Assembly: GCF_034421375.1 (NCBI RefSeq)
Contig: NZ_CP139779.1
Location: 806,001-870,000, forward strand
DNA from: Microbacterium invictum
GTDB taxonomy: Bacteria > Actinomycetota > Actinomycetes > Actinomycetales > Microbacteriaceae
Reading direction: 5' to 3'
DNA length: 64,000 bases
The notes beneath the pieces are model-generated. The model had not been told where the DNA came from. It searched no databases and was given only the letters and a program-made list of their open reading frames with translations. The position numbers were made by a program, and so were the translations under genes. This document shows, piece by piece, positions 38,589 through 46,960 of the stretch (within the stretch, counting starts at the first letter, position 1; every line of letters starts with the position of its first letter).

Positions 38589-39677
38589 TCACCAGCCGCT
38601 CCGGGTGGGGGTGTGCCCCTCGCGCGCATCATCGGGCATCGCCATCTCCGCCCGCATCCCGAGCAGTCGCACCGGACGATCGGGCTCGATCTTGGCGAGG
38701 AGGGCGGACGCCTCGGCGATCACCGCCTGCCGATCGTAGGTCTCGGCGATCTTTCGGGTGAAGGTCTTGGTGACGAACGGCGCGTACCGCACCTTCAGCC
38801 CGAGGCCGACGACCGGGCGCCCCTCGGCTGCCACGTCGTCGAGCACCTGTGCGAGCAGCGCGTGCGCGGCCGCCTCGACCTCGTCGCGTGTTTCGAGATT
38901 CTGCTGGTACGTCGTCTCCCGGCTGTGCCCCCGCGCGACCCAGGGGGTGTCGTCGACGACGTCCGACCCGTCGCCGCGGCCCAGCTGGCGGTACCACGGC
39001 CCCATCTTCGGCCCGAACTCCGCCGCGAGCGGCGCGATGTCGGCGACGGCGAGGTCGCGGACGGACCGGATGCCGAGCGCCTCCAGGCGCCGCGAGATCT
39101 TCGTCCCCACACCCCAGAGGTCCGCGGTGGGCCGGTCGCCCATCACCTCGAGCCAGTTGTCCGCCGTGAGGCGGAAGCGGCCGCGCGGCTTGCCGAATCC
39201 GGTGGCGTTCTTCGCGCGCACGAGCGTGTCGCCGATGCCGACGCTGCAGTGCAGCCGGGTGCGCTCGAGCACGGCGCGCTGCAGGTCCGCGGCGAAGGCC
39301 TCGGGATCGGCGGCGGTCACGCCGACGAACGCCTCGTCCCACCCGAGCACCTGCACCACCGCCCCCGGCTGCGCTCTCAGGGTCGCCATCACCTCCTCCG
39401 ACGCGGCCGTGTACGCGGCGTGGTCGACCGGCAGGATCACCGCGTCGGGCACCTTCCGCGCCGCGATCCGCAGCGGCATCCCCGATCCCACCCCGAACGC
39501 GCGCGCCTCGTACGACGCGGTCGACACGACCGCGCGCTCGGTGGGGTCGCCTCGGCCCCCGACGATCACCGGCTTCCCGGCGAGCTCGGGGCGGCGGAGC
39601 ACCTCGACCGCCGCGATGAACTGGTCGAGGTCGACGTGCAGCACCCATCGCCGGGTCTGCGTCTCGCTCTCGGCCAT
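38589..39677 (-). CDS. dinB: DNA polymerase IV (Y-family)
   Basis: A 362-residue Y-family polymerase for translesion synthesis. Catalytic acids: D16 and D18 in 'HVDLDQFIAAVE', D114 and E115 in 'LGWDEAFVGV'. The steric gate is F20. The second motif differs from the canonical SIDEAYLD. Palm/finger text 'STASYEARAFGVGSGMPLRIA', thumb 'LWGVGTKISRRLEALGIRSVRDLA' and little-finger domain follow. The ATG at 39677 is chosen because homology starts there. It converges on the ROK gene with no gap: the two stop codons are adjacent. Confidence 0.9.
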   Translation of the reverse strand: MAESETQTRRWVLHVDLDQFIAAVEVLRRPELAGKPVIVGGRGDPTERAVVSTASYEARAFGVGSGMPLRIAARKVPDAVILPVDHAAYTAASEEVMATLRAQPGAVVQVLGWDEAFVGVTAADPEAFAADLQRAVLERTRLHCSVGIGDTLVRAKNATGFGKPRGRFRLTADNWLEVMGDRPTADLWGVGTKISRRLEALGIRSVRDLAVADIAPLAAEFGPKMGPWYRQLGRGDGSDVVDDTPWVARGHSRETTYQQNLETRDEVEAAAHALLAQVLDDVAAEGRPVVGLGLKVRYAPFVTKTFTRKIAETYDRQAVIAEASALLAKIEPDRPVRLLGMRAEMAMPDDAREGHTPTRSGW

Positions 39678-39694
39678 CGCTGGGCGCCGGCTCG

Positions 39695-40615
39695 TCAGTC
39701 CTGGCTCACGGGCGGGGGGAACCCGAGTCGTGCATGGCGTTCGCGGGCGAAGTCCTGCGCGCGCGGCCCGGCGCCGAGGGCGCGGGTAGATGCTGCGAGC
39801 GCGAGCCGTGCGAGGGTGATCACCGGCAGCGGCACGCGGCGGAGGCCCAGCAGCTTCCGGTACTCGCGGGGGAGGCTCGCCACGGCCGCGGCGAACAGCA
39901 GCCTGTAGCTCACGCCCATCGAACCGGGGAGCGGCACGCGTCGCAGGAACCGCACGACCTCGTCGACCCGCTCGTCGCGGCGCAGCTCGCCGGTGAACGC
40001 CGCGAGACGCGCGCGCAGCTCCGCCTCGGTCTCGGGCGGGTTCGCCACCCGCATCAGCCGCCCTGCCTGCGCCCACTCCCTCACGTAGGCGTCGCCGCCC
40101 CCTGGGATCGGTCCGCCCCAGATCTCGTGCGCTCCCAGGAAGGCCTCGGTGAAGGCCAGGTGCACCCATTCGACGAGATCGGTGTCGCCGGCGGTATAGG
40201 CGCGTGGGCCGTCGGCCGTGTCGTACGTGCCGCGCACCCGCTGGTGGAGACGTCCGACCCGCGCGGTCTCGCGCTGCGCCTGCGCGGTCGATCCGTACGT
40301 GACGCAGAGGATCCACCGGACGGTGCCCGACAGGCGTCCCATCGGGTCGTCGCGGTAGCGGGAATGGTCGTGGACCCCCGCCAGTGCGCCCGGGTGCAGG
40401 GCCTGGATGAGCAGCGCGCGGATGCCGGCGATCAGCGTGCTCGTACCCGCATGCACGGTCCAGACCGCGCCCCCGTCGGCGAAGTACCCGGCGTCATCCC
40501 CGTCGGCGAGGGCCCGCACCCACGGCGGCGTGCCGTTCGGGTCGCCCGAGAGCGCAGTGAGCAGCCGCGACCGCAGCGTCGACGAACGCGGCGGAGCAAT
40601 CGATCCGGTGCCCAT
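39695..40615 (-). CDS. MpaB-like oxygenase family protein (DUF2236)
   Basis: A 306-residue helical protein of the oxygenase-MpaB/DUF2236 family, related to latex-clearing protein haem oxygenases. Family text includes 'LLIQALHPGALAGVHDHSRYRDDPMGRLSGTVRWI' (about 70-105, read in parts), 'DLVEWVHLAFTEAFLGAHEIWGG' near 145 and 'LGLRRVPLPVITLARLAL' near 255. Histidines H74, H82 and H152 region are the expected haem or metal ligands of the family. Substrate unknown. It is 17 nt upstream of dinB and 27 nt downstream of the alditol oxidase. Confidence 0.8.
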   Translation of the reverse strand: MGTGSIAPPRSSTLRSRLLTALSGDPNGTPPWVRALADGDDAGYFADGGAVWTVHAGTSTLIAGIRALLIQALHPGALAGVHDHSRYRDDPMGRLSGTVRWILCVTYGSTAQAQRETARVGRLHQRVRGTYDTADGPRAYTAGDTDLVEWVHLAFTEAFLGAHEIWGGPIPGGGDAYVREWAQAGRLMRVANPPETEAELRARLAAFTGELRRDERVDEVVRFLRRVPLPGSMGVSYRLLFAAAVASLPREYRKLLGLRRVPLPVITLARLALAASTRALGAGPRAQDFARERHARLGFPPPVSQD

Positions 40616-40642
40616 GCTTCCAGCGTGCCACGGCTGCGGAGG

Positions 40643-41899
40643 TCAGAGCCCGAGTCGCGCCAGGTAGTCGCCGACGAACCTCCGGTCGGGGTCCAGGCGC
40701 GTTCGGAGCGCCGCGAAGTCGTCGAATCGGGGATACCGGCCGCGGATCTCGTCCCCGGGCATCGTGAAGACCTTCCCCCAGTGCGGCCGGGTCGATGCCG
40801 GCAGGGCTGCCTCGATCGCGGGGAGGAGGGCGCGGACCGCTTCTTCGTCGCGGTGCCAGGTGAAGTGGATGCCGACCGTGGGGCGGTCGTACGCGGGAGA
40901 GAGCCAGAGGTCGTCCGCCGCCATCGTCCGCACCTCGCAGGTGAGGAGGAGCGGCGCGATGCGATCGGCGAGCCCCCGCACCGCCTCGATCGCCGCCACC
41001 GCCTCGGTGCGGGCGACGAGGTACTCCGACTGGAGCTCCTCACCGGCCGACGGGGTGAATGCCAGCCGGAAGTGCGGGAGCCGGTCGTACCACGGCCCCC
41101 GAACGCCCAGCTGCGTCGTACACGGGGTCGGGTCGATGCCGGGGATCGGATGACGCGGACCGTCGGCCGCCCGCGCCCCGAAGGCCGACAGGTCGTCGGG
41201 GCGTGAGGTCGCCCGGGCCTTCACCCACACCTGGTCGATGACGTCCGGGTCGACCCATCGTGTGAACAGGCTCACACTGTCGCCCGCGCCCGTGAGCTCG
41301 TCGAAACGACCCAGCGCGTCATCCCAGCGCACCCCCTCATAGACCGTCTGCGCGACGGTGTAGTGCGGCAGGACGTCGAGGTGAAGGTGGGTGACGATGC
41401 CGAGGGCGCCGAGGCCGACGACGGCGCCCGGGAAATCCTCGTCCCCCCGCTCGAGGGTGGCGCGCTCGCCGGCGGCGGTGAGCAGTTCGACCGCGGCGAC
41501 CTGGGTGCCGAGGGCTCCGACGCGGTCGCCCGACCCGTGTGTGCCGGTCTGGACGGCGCCGGCGACCGAGATGTGGGGGAGCGAGGCGAGATTGGCCAGC
41601 GCGAGCCCCTCGCGTTCGAGCACCGGCACGAGGTCGCCGTACCGGATGCCGGCAGGGATCCGCACGCTCGTCCGGTCGGGCGCCACGTCCACCGCCCCGC
41701 TGCGCGCGAGCCCGGCGAGCGAGACGATCACCCCGTCGGTGTCGGCGATGTCGTTGAACGAATGGCGGCTTCCGAGCACGCGGACGGTCGCGTCGTCCTC
41801 TCGCGCCCGGTCGAGGATGCGGGAGAGTTCGGTCTCATCGGAGGGTTCGACGACACGCGCCGCGCGGTAGGTGAGGTTTCCTGCCCAGTTGGTGGTCAC
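40643..41899 (-). CDS. Alditol oxidase-like FAD-binding protein
   Basis: A 418-residue VAO-family flavoenzyme very close in layout to Streptomyces AldO. It starts 'TNWAGNLTYRAARV' and carries H46 in 'LGSRHSFNDIA', the residue that binds FAD covalently in AldO at the same position number. 'LANLASLPHISVAGAVQTGTHGSG' (about 97-122, read in parts) binds the cofactor and 'HWGKVFTMPGDEIRGRYPRFDDF' closes the protein. AldO-type enzymes oxidise xylitol or sorbitol with O2 giving H2O2. No signal peptide. It is 9 nt downstream of cofD. Confidence 0.88.
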   Translation of the reverse strand: MTTNWAGNLTYRAARVVEPSDETELSRILDRAREDDATVRVLGSRHSFNDIADTDGVIVSLAGLARSGAVDVAPDRTSVRIPAGIRYGDLVPVLEREGLALANLASLPHISVAGAVQTGTHGSGDRVGALGTQVAAVELLTAAGERATLERGDEDFPGAVVGLGALGIVTHLHLDVLPHYTVAQTVYEGVRWDDALGRFDELTGAGDSVSLFTRWVDPDVIDQVWVKARATSRPDDLSAFGARAADGPRHPIPGIDPTPCTTQLGVRGPWYDRLPHFRLAFTPSAGEELQSEYLVARTEAVAAIEAVRGLADRIAPLLLTCEVRTMAADDLWLSPAYDRPTVGIHFTWHRDEEAVRALLPAIEAALPASTRPHWGKVFTMPGDEIRGRYPRFDDFAALRTRLDPDRRFVGDYLARLGL

Positions 41900-41908
41900 C
41901 CCACAGGT

Positions 41909-42886
41909 CTACCCGAGATCGGCGAGCGCCTGGGCGAAGGCGAGCGCATCCGCGGCGAGGGCGGCCGACGTGTCGGCATCCTTCATCCACAGCGGGACAG
42001 CCCTGGCGGCGATCGCGGCGGCATCGATCGCGGGCACCGCCTGCGCGTCCTCTTCGCCGACGAGCCAGCCGTCGAGCACACCGCCCCGGCCCCGGGCGCC
42101 GTAGTGACGGGCTACCGCGCCGGCGTCGGCGGACACGCCGATGACGGCGAGGCACGCCTCGGCCATGCCCCGCACCGCGGCTCCGCCGATGATGGGCGAA
42201 ACCCCGACGATCGGTGCCGAGGCGGTGGCGAGCGCGTCGCGGATACCCGGGATCTCGAGCACCGGTCCGATCGAGACCACGGGGTTCGAGGGGGCGAGGA
42301 GGATGACATCGGCGGCGGCGATCGCAGCGAGCGCGGCCGGTGCGGGCCGGGCGGACTCGATCCCCTGCTGCTCGAATCGCGCGACGGCCAGCTGGGCGCG
42401 ATGGCGGGTCCACCACTCCTGGAAGTGCAGTCGCTCACCGTCCGGCGTGACGATGTGCGTGTCGATCTCGTCGTCGGTGGCGGGGTGGAGAGCGACGCCG
42501 AGATCCCAGCGGGCTCCGAGCCGGCCGGCGACGTCGCTCGGCGTCTCGCCCGCGCGCAGCCACGCCGTGCGTGCGATGTGGGTGCCGAGGTCCAGGTCGC
42601 CGAGGGTGAACCACTCGGGGGTGACGCCCCAGGTGCGGAGCTCCTCCGACACGCGTTCGCTCTCGCCGCGCCTGCCCCACCCGCGCTGCTCGTCGTTCTG
42701 CCCGGCGAGGGTGTACAGGATGCTGTCGTGGTCGGGCCAGATGCGAAGCCCCGCCAGCCACCAATCATCGCCGGTGTTGACGACGACGTCGATGGTGTGG
42801 TCCTGGCCGCTGCGGCGGACGTGCTCGCGGACGCCGCGCACGAACCGTGCACCTCCCACGCCCCCGGCGATGACGGTGATCTTCAC
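41909..42886 (-). CDS. cofD: 2-phospho-L-lactate transferase (F420 biosynthesis)
   Basis: A 325-residue CofD/FbiA protein. 'VIAGGVGGARFVRGV' at the N-terminus, 'VVNTGDDWWLAGLRIWPDHDSILYTLAG' (34-61 in parts), and 'LLAPSNPVVSIGPVLEIPGIRDAL' near 195 are diagnostic. It joins the phospholactyl-type moiety to 7,8-didemethyl-8-hydroxy-5-deazariboflavin (Fo) to make F420-0. This shows the organism makes F420. It is the first of a co-directional set (cofD, alditol oxidase, mpaB-like, dinB), possibly one transcript. Confidence 0.93.
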   Translation of the reverse strand: MKITVIAGGVGGARFVRGVREHVRRSGQDHTIDVVVNTGDDWWLAGLRIWPDHDSILYTLAGQNDEQRGWGRRGESERVSEELRTWGVTPEWFTLGDLDLGTHIARTAWLRAGETPSDVAGRLGARWDLGVALHPATDDEIDTHIVTPDGERLHFQEWWTRHRAQLAVARFEQQGIESARPAPAALAAIAAADVILLAPSNPVVSIGPVLEIPGIRDALATASAPIVGVSPIIGGAAVRGMAEACLAVIGVSADAGAVARHYGARGRGGVLDGWLVGEEDAQAVPAIDAAAIAARAVPLWMKDADTSAALAADALAFAQALADLG

Positions 42887-43013
42887 CCGTCAACGCTACC
42901 CGCGCCGCGACGACCACGCGGCGCACCGGGCCAGAACCGACGGTCCGTCAACCCCCTCGGCACCGCGGCGAGCGCGGGGGAAGATGGCCCGACATCCACG
43001 AGAGGAGATCGCC

Positions 43014-43136
43014 GTGTCCGATCCCAACAAGCCGAGTCAGGCCGAAGGCGAAGATCCCGACCGCCCCGCCGACGGCGAAGTGCTGCCTCGGGAGGGCCAC
43101 CCGTCGCAGGCGGAGGGTGAGGATCCCGACGCGTGA
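43014..43136 (+). CDS. Small acidic protein with duplicated PSQAEGEDPD motif
   Basis: A 40-residue protein with a GTG start 6 nt after a strong GAGGAG. The peptide PSQAEGEDPD occurs twice, once near the N-terminus and once at the end, linked by a Pro/Asp/Gly/Glu stretch. It is highly acidic and certainly disordered. I do not recognise it. The good ribosome site and the peptide-level duplication (with synonymous differences between copies) support a real gene. Confidence 0.6.
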   Translation: MSDPNKPSQAEGEDPDRPADGEVLPREGHPSQAEGEDPDA

Positions 43137-43151
43137 CCCCTGCCCGGCGAT

Positions 43152-43646
43152 TCATAGCGCCTTGAGCGTGACCTGGCGGAGCGATCCATCGTCGAGAACA
43201 GCGGTCATCAGGGTGTGGTGCGGCTGGCGCCGCCGATCGGTCGGTGAGCCGGGATTGAGAAGCCGCAGCCCCGTTTCGGTGGTGGAGTCCCAGGGGATGT
43301 GGCTGTGCCCGAAGACGAGGACATCCAGACCCGGGTAGCGCAGCGTCATCCGTTTCTCCCGGCCCTTCGCGTCGCCGGTCTCGTGGACGACGCCCAGCCG
43401 CACCCCCTCGATCGTCCGCTCGGCGAACTCCGGTAGCCGTTGCCGCAGGTCGGTGCCGTCGTTGTTGCCGTACACCCCCAGCACCTCGCCGTGGCCCTGC
43501 AGGTCATCGACCACGGCCACCGACACCCAGTCGCCGGCGTGGACGATGAGATCGGCGGCGTCGGCCTCGCGCCGCACGGCGGCCGGGAGCGTCCGCGCCC
43601 GACCGGGGATGTGCGTGTCGGAGATCAGGAGAAGGCGCGTCGGCAT
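43152..43646 (-). CDS. YfcE/MJ0936-type metallophosphoesterase
   Basis: A 164-residue calcineurin-like phosphoesterase. Metal ligands: D9 and H11 in 'LISDTHIPG', D38 in 'HAGDWV', N61 in 'VYGNNDG', H84 in 'VVHETGD', H113 and H115 in 'FGHSHIPWD'. Small stand-alone enzymes of this group hydrolyse phosphodiesters in vitro; physiological substrates are unknown. ATG at 43646 begins the homologous region. Divergent from the DUF151 gene. Confidence 0.9.
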   Translation of the reverse strand: MPTRLLLISDTHIPGRARTLPAAVRREADAADLIVHAGDWVSVAVVDDLQGHGEVLGVYGNNDGTDLRQRLPEFAERTIEGVRLGVVHETGDAKGREKRMTLRYPGLDVLVFGHSHIPWDSTTETGLRLLNPGSPTDRRRQPHHTLMTAVLDDGSLRQVTLKAL

Positions 43647-43731
43647 GCGTCGATTCTGTCCGACCGTCGCCGCCCGTCGGGCCCTGTGCCACGATGGGCA
43701 CATCCTCGCCGTCGACATCGAGGAGGTCGGG

Positions 43732-44238
43732 GTGGTCCAGGTCCGTGTGATCGGCGTCGCGCTCGATGCCGCACGACAGTACGTGATCCTGCTCCGGCCG
43801 ATCGCCGAAGAAGAAGAGGGCGCGCGGATGCTGCCCATCTGGATCGGCGCGCAGGAGGCGACCTCGATCGCCATCGCCGTCGAGGGCGCGGAGCCCCCGC
43901 GTCCCCTCGCACACGATCTGATGAAGACGCTGCTCGAAACCGTGTCGGCCGAGGTCGAGCGGGTCGAGGTCACCCGCATCGACGACGGCACGTTCTACGC
44001 CGAGATCACCGTTCGGCTCCCGGATTCCCGGCGCGTCCTCGATGCCCGTCCCTCGGATGCGATCGCCCTGGCCTCCCGGGTCGGTGCGCCGATCTGGGTC
44101 GCCGACGACGTGCTCGCCGACGCGGGTATCCCGGTGTCGGCGATGGAGTTCGAAGAGGACGACACGCCCGACGAAGAGAAACTCGAGGAGTTCAAGCGGT
44201 TCCTCGACGAGGTCGATCTTGAGGACTTCCAGGGCTGA
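43732..44238 (+). CDS. Bifunctional nuclease family protein (DUF151)
   Basis: A 168-residue DUF151 protein: 'VQVRVIGVALDAARQYVILLRP', 'RMLPIWIGAQEATSIAIAVEG', 'RPLAHDLMKTLLETVSAEVERVEVTRIDDGTFYAEI' (about 60-95 in parts) and 'DARPSDAIALASRVGAPIWVADDVL'. These are the core of the family, which in plants acts as a nuclease and in bacteria has unclear function. An acidic C-terminal tail is typical. GTG start, AGGAGG 5 nt upstream. Confidence 0.9.
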   Translation: MVQVRVIGVALDAARQYVILLRPIAEEEEGARMLPIWIGAQEATSIAIAVEGAEPPRPLAHDLMKTLLETVSAEVERVEVTRIDDGTFYAEITVRLPDSRRVLDARPSDAIALASRVGAPIWVADDVLADAGIPVSAMEFEEDDTPDEEKLEEFKRFLDEVDLEDFQG

Positions 44239-44249
44239 CGGCGGACCCC

Positions 44250-45707
44250 TCAGGGCGAGAGAACGGGCAGGATGCGGGTGCCGAACTCGTGCCGGAGGGC
44301 GCTTCGCGCCGCCAGCCAGCCGGCCATGCCGTGCACGCCCGGCCCCGGGCTCGTCGACGCGCCGCAGAGGTACATCCCGGGCATCGCGGTGCGCCACGGC
44401 TCGGACGAGAACGTGGGGCGCCCCAGGAGCTGGCGCACATCGGGGAGGCCCGCGGCGATGTCGCCGCCCGGGTAGTTCGGGTTGTGCCGCTCCATGTCGA
44501 CCGCGGTGAGCGTCGAGGTCGCCACGATCAGGTCGCGGAACCCCGGCGCGAACCGCTCGATCTGCGAGATGACGGCCTCGGTGGTGTCGACGGTCGAGCC
44601 CGCCGGCACGTGCGTGTAGGTCCACAGCGTGTGCATACCCGCTGGTGCGCGACTGTCGTCGAACGTGCTCGGCTGAGCCACGAGCACATAGGGCCGCTCG
44701 GGCACTCCGCCGCGCGCGACGACGTTCTCGGCCGCCGCGATGTCGGCTCGGCTGCCGCCGACGTGCACCGTTCCCGCGTGGCGGACGGCCTCGTTCGTCC
44801 AGGGCACCGGGCCGGAGAGGGCGAAGTCCACCTTCAGGACGCCGTTGCCGTACCGGAACCTCTCCAGTGCGCGGCGATACGCGGCCGGCATGCGCTCGCC
44901 GGAGAGGCGGATGAGCGCGGCGGGGGTGACGTCGAGAAGCACCGCGCGCGCGGGGGGGAGCTCGTCGAGATCGGCGACCTCGTGGTCGGTGACGATCTCG
45001 CCGCCGTGGGCGAGGAGGTCGTCGGCGAGGGCATCGGCGATGGCCTGGCTGCCGCCGATCGGGATCGGCCAGCCGCGGGCGTGGGCATGGGTCGTGAGGG
45101 CGAGGCCAGCCGCCGCCGAGGCCAGACTCGGCAGGGGGAGGATGGTGTGGGCCGACACCCCGGTGATCATCGACGGAGCGGCGTCCTCTGCGAAGGGGGT
45201 GTTCCACCACCGGCCGGCTTGCGACAGCGCTGCGAGTCCGAACCGCACGGGTGCGACGACGTGCGGGGGGACCCGCACGAGCGGGTGGGTGGTGAAGTCG
45301 GCGATCTGATCCGCCGCGGCGACGAGGGGGCCGAGCAACGCGCGGTACGCCGCGCCGTCGCGGCCGAGCTCATCCACCGTGCGGTCGAGGTCGCGGTAGG
45401 CGACGCCCGCGCGCCCTGCGTCCAGGGGATGGGCGAAGGAGATCTCGGGGATCTCGAAGCCGACGCGCTCGGCCAGTCCGAACTCCCGGAAGAACGGCGA
45501 TGCCAGCGCGAGCGGATGCACCGCCGAGCAGATGTCGTGACGGAAACCCGGGAGGGTGAGCTCGGATGTCGCGGTGCCGCCGCCGACGGCGCCCAGGCGC
45601 TCGTAGACCCGGACGCCCAGCCCCGACCGCGCGAGCGTGACGGCGGCCGCCAGACCGTTGGGTCCGGCGCCGACGACGATGGCGTCGAGTTCTCCCGAGC
45701 GCCTCAT
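44250..45707 (-). CDS. FAD-dependent NAD(P)/phytoene-desaturase-like oxidoreductase
   Basis: A 485-residue amine-oxidase-fold flavoprotein. The dinucleotide motif 'AIVVGAGPNGLAAAVTLARSG' (9-29 in parts) and 'VYERLGAVGGGTATSELTLPGFRHDICSAVHPL' follow the PYROXD2/CrtI-like pattern, and the C-terminal FAD contact 'MPGMYLCGASTSPGPGVHGMAGWLAA' is intact. There are no carotenoid genes nearby, so carotenoid desaturation is unlikely. Its ATG overlaps the stop of the upstream SRPBCC gene as ATGA. It converges on DUF151. Confidence 0.87.
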   Translation of the reverse strand: MRRSGELDAIVVGAGPNGLAAAVTLARSGLGVRVYERLGAVGGGTATSELTLPGFRHDICSAVHPLALASPFFREFGLAERVGFEIPEISFAHPLDAGRAGVAYRDLDRTVDELGRDGAAYRALLGPLVAAADQIADFTTHPLVRVPPHVVAPVRFGLAALSQAGRWWNTPFAEDAAPSMITGVSAHTILPLPSLASAAAGLALTTHAHARGWPIPIGGSQAIADALADDLLAHGGEIVTDHEVADLDELPPARAVLLDVTPAALIRLSGERMPAAYRRALERFRYGNGVLKVDFALSGPVPWTNEAVRHAGTVHVGGSRADIAAAENVVARGGVPERPYVLVAQPSTFDDSRAPAGMHTLWTYTHVPAGSTVDTTEAVISQIERFAPGFRDLIVATSTLTAVDMERHNPNYPGGDIAAGLPDVRQLLGRPTFSSEPWRTAMPGMYLCGASTSPGPGVHGMAGWLAARSALRHEFGTRILPVLSP

Positions 45708-46270
45708 CCGCGCGCCGCTTCCGCCGCCTCGGCGGCTTGTGCGGCCTCTTCGGCCTCATGATCGTCCGCGACGTCGGGGGAGGAGGGGCGGCCGGCGTCC
45801 TCGTTCTCCTCTTCGGCGGTGGTCTCGCGGCTGCGCGCATGGCGCCCCTCGGCCAGGTAGGCGAGGCGGTGGAGGGTCTCGGCGTTGCGCCAGTGCAGCA
45901 GCAGGTCGATCACCATGTCGGGGACGTAGCGGGGCGGACCCGCGATGGCTTCCTCCTGGAGGCGCACGACACTGCCCTTCCCGCGGGGCTTCACATCGAT
46001 CGAGATGCGGGCTTCGCCGATGGGCCAGCCCGTGGCGACCATCACCGCACGTCGCGGCGGGTCCCACTCCGTGGACACCGTCTCGTCGTCGACCAGCAGT
46101 GGCCAGGCGCCGAAGGAGTGGTGCAAGCGCGAGCCGGCCGCGGGCCAGTCGGCATCGACGTCGCGCATGCGGGAGGCCCCGACCACCCACGACGGGAACA
46201 GCCAACCCTCGGCCAGCACCTCGAAGACGCTCTCGGGCGCACACGCCATCTCTCGCACGTTGCGTGACAT
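45704..46270 (-). CDS. SRPBCC-family protein with Ala/Glu-rich tail
   Basis: A 188-residue polyketide-cyclase/START-like protein: 'MSRNVREMACAPESVFEVLAEGWLFPSWVVGASRMRDVDADWPAAGSRLHHSFG' (1-54, read in parts) is the usual family opening. The last 45 residues are low-complexity Glu/Ala/Asp and probably disordered. The start at 46270 is chosen at the beginning of homology. It is coupled (ATGA) to the downstream FAD oxidoreductase and may bind that enzyme's hydrophobic substrate (inference). Confidence 0.85.
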   Translation of the reverse strand: MSRNVREMACAPESVFEVLAEGWLFPSWVVGASRMRDVDADWPAAGSRLHHSFGAWPLLVDDETVSTEWDPPRRAVMVATGWPIGEARISIDVKPRGKGSVVRLQEEAIAGPPRYVPDMVIDLLLHWRNAETLHRLAYLAEGRHARSRETTAEEENEDAGRPSSPDVADDHEAEEAAQAAEAAEAARG

Positions 46271-46340
46271 CGCGAACTCCTTCCGGATGCCTCGACCGTA
46301 CGGCGTTCCGAGCGCGCACCCCACCCCGTTGACAGGTCCC

Positions 46341-46928
46341 TCAACGTCGCCGCCACCACCGCCGAGGCGGGGGCGGCGGAACCTGCGCGGGCATGCGCGC
46401 CCGGCGTCGCGCATGCCAGGCGGCCACTTCGACCTCGATATCGCGGAGGGATGTGACGACCGGCGGGCCGCCGAGGAGCTGCATCCGAGCGAGCTTCACC
46501 CGCCGATTGAAGTCCTCCACCGCCTCGCGCACGTCCTCTTCGCGCGAGAGCGCATCCAGGCGTTCGGGTAGCTCGGCGTCTTCCACCCGCAGCGTCAGCG
46601 CCGGGGGTCCGAGCCCGGTCAGCTGCTCGCGTTCGATCTTGCGGCGGATCCACCAGTCCGGGTCGTGTGCGCGCCCGAGGTCGGGGAGGGGTTTGCCTGC
46701 GCCGGGGAGGTCATCGAAGTCACCCCGCCGGATCGCCTGCTGGATGGCGATCTCGACGTAGGCGGCACGCGCCGCTGCTCCTGCCGACGGCGACGGGTCA
46801 GGGGTGGGCGTGGCATCCGCGGACTCGGACGGCGCCGCGTGGACGCCCTCGCCCGTCGCATCCGGACTCTCTTCCCGCTGCAGCCGCTCGACGCGATACC
46901 GTGCCGCTCGAAGTCTGGGATCCTCCAT
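46341..46928 (-). CDS. DUF1992 (DnaJ-homologue subfamily C member 28-like) protein
   Basis: A 195-residue protein. After a variable Pro/Ala-rich N-terminus, 'AIQQAIRRGDFDDLPGAGKPLPDLGRAHDPDWWIRRKIERE' (about 60-100, read in parts) is the conserved DUF1992 core. The C-terminus ends in a Pro stretch and Arg/Trp-rich tail. No J domain is present. Function unknown. Confidence 0.88.
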   Translation of the reverse strand: MEDPRLRAARYRVERLQREESPDATGEGVHAAPSESADATPTPDPSPSAGAAARAAYVEIAIQQAIRRGDFDDLPGAGKPLPDLGRAHDPDWWIRRKIEREQLTGLGPPALTLRVEDAELPERLDALSREEDVREAVEDFNRRVKLARMQLLGGPPVVTSLRDIEVEVAAWHARRRARMPAQVPPPPPRRWWRRR

Positions 46929-46960
46929 CCAGCACCTCCTGCTTCCACGGTACGCAACCG

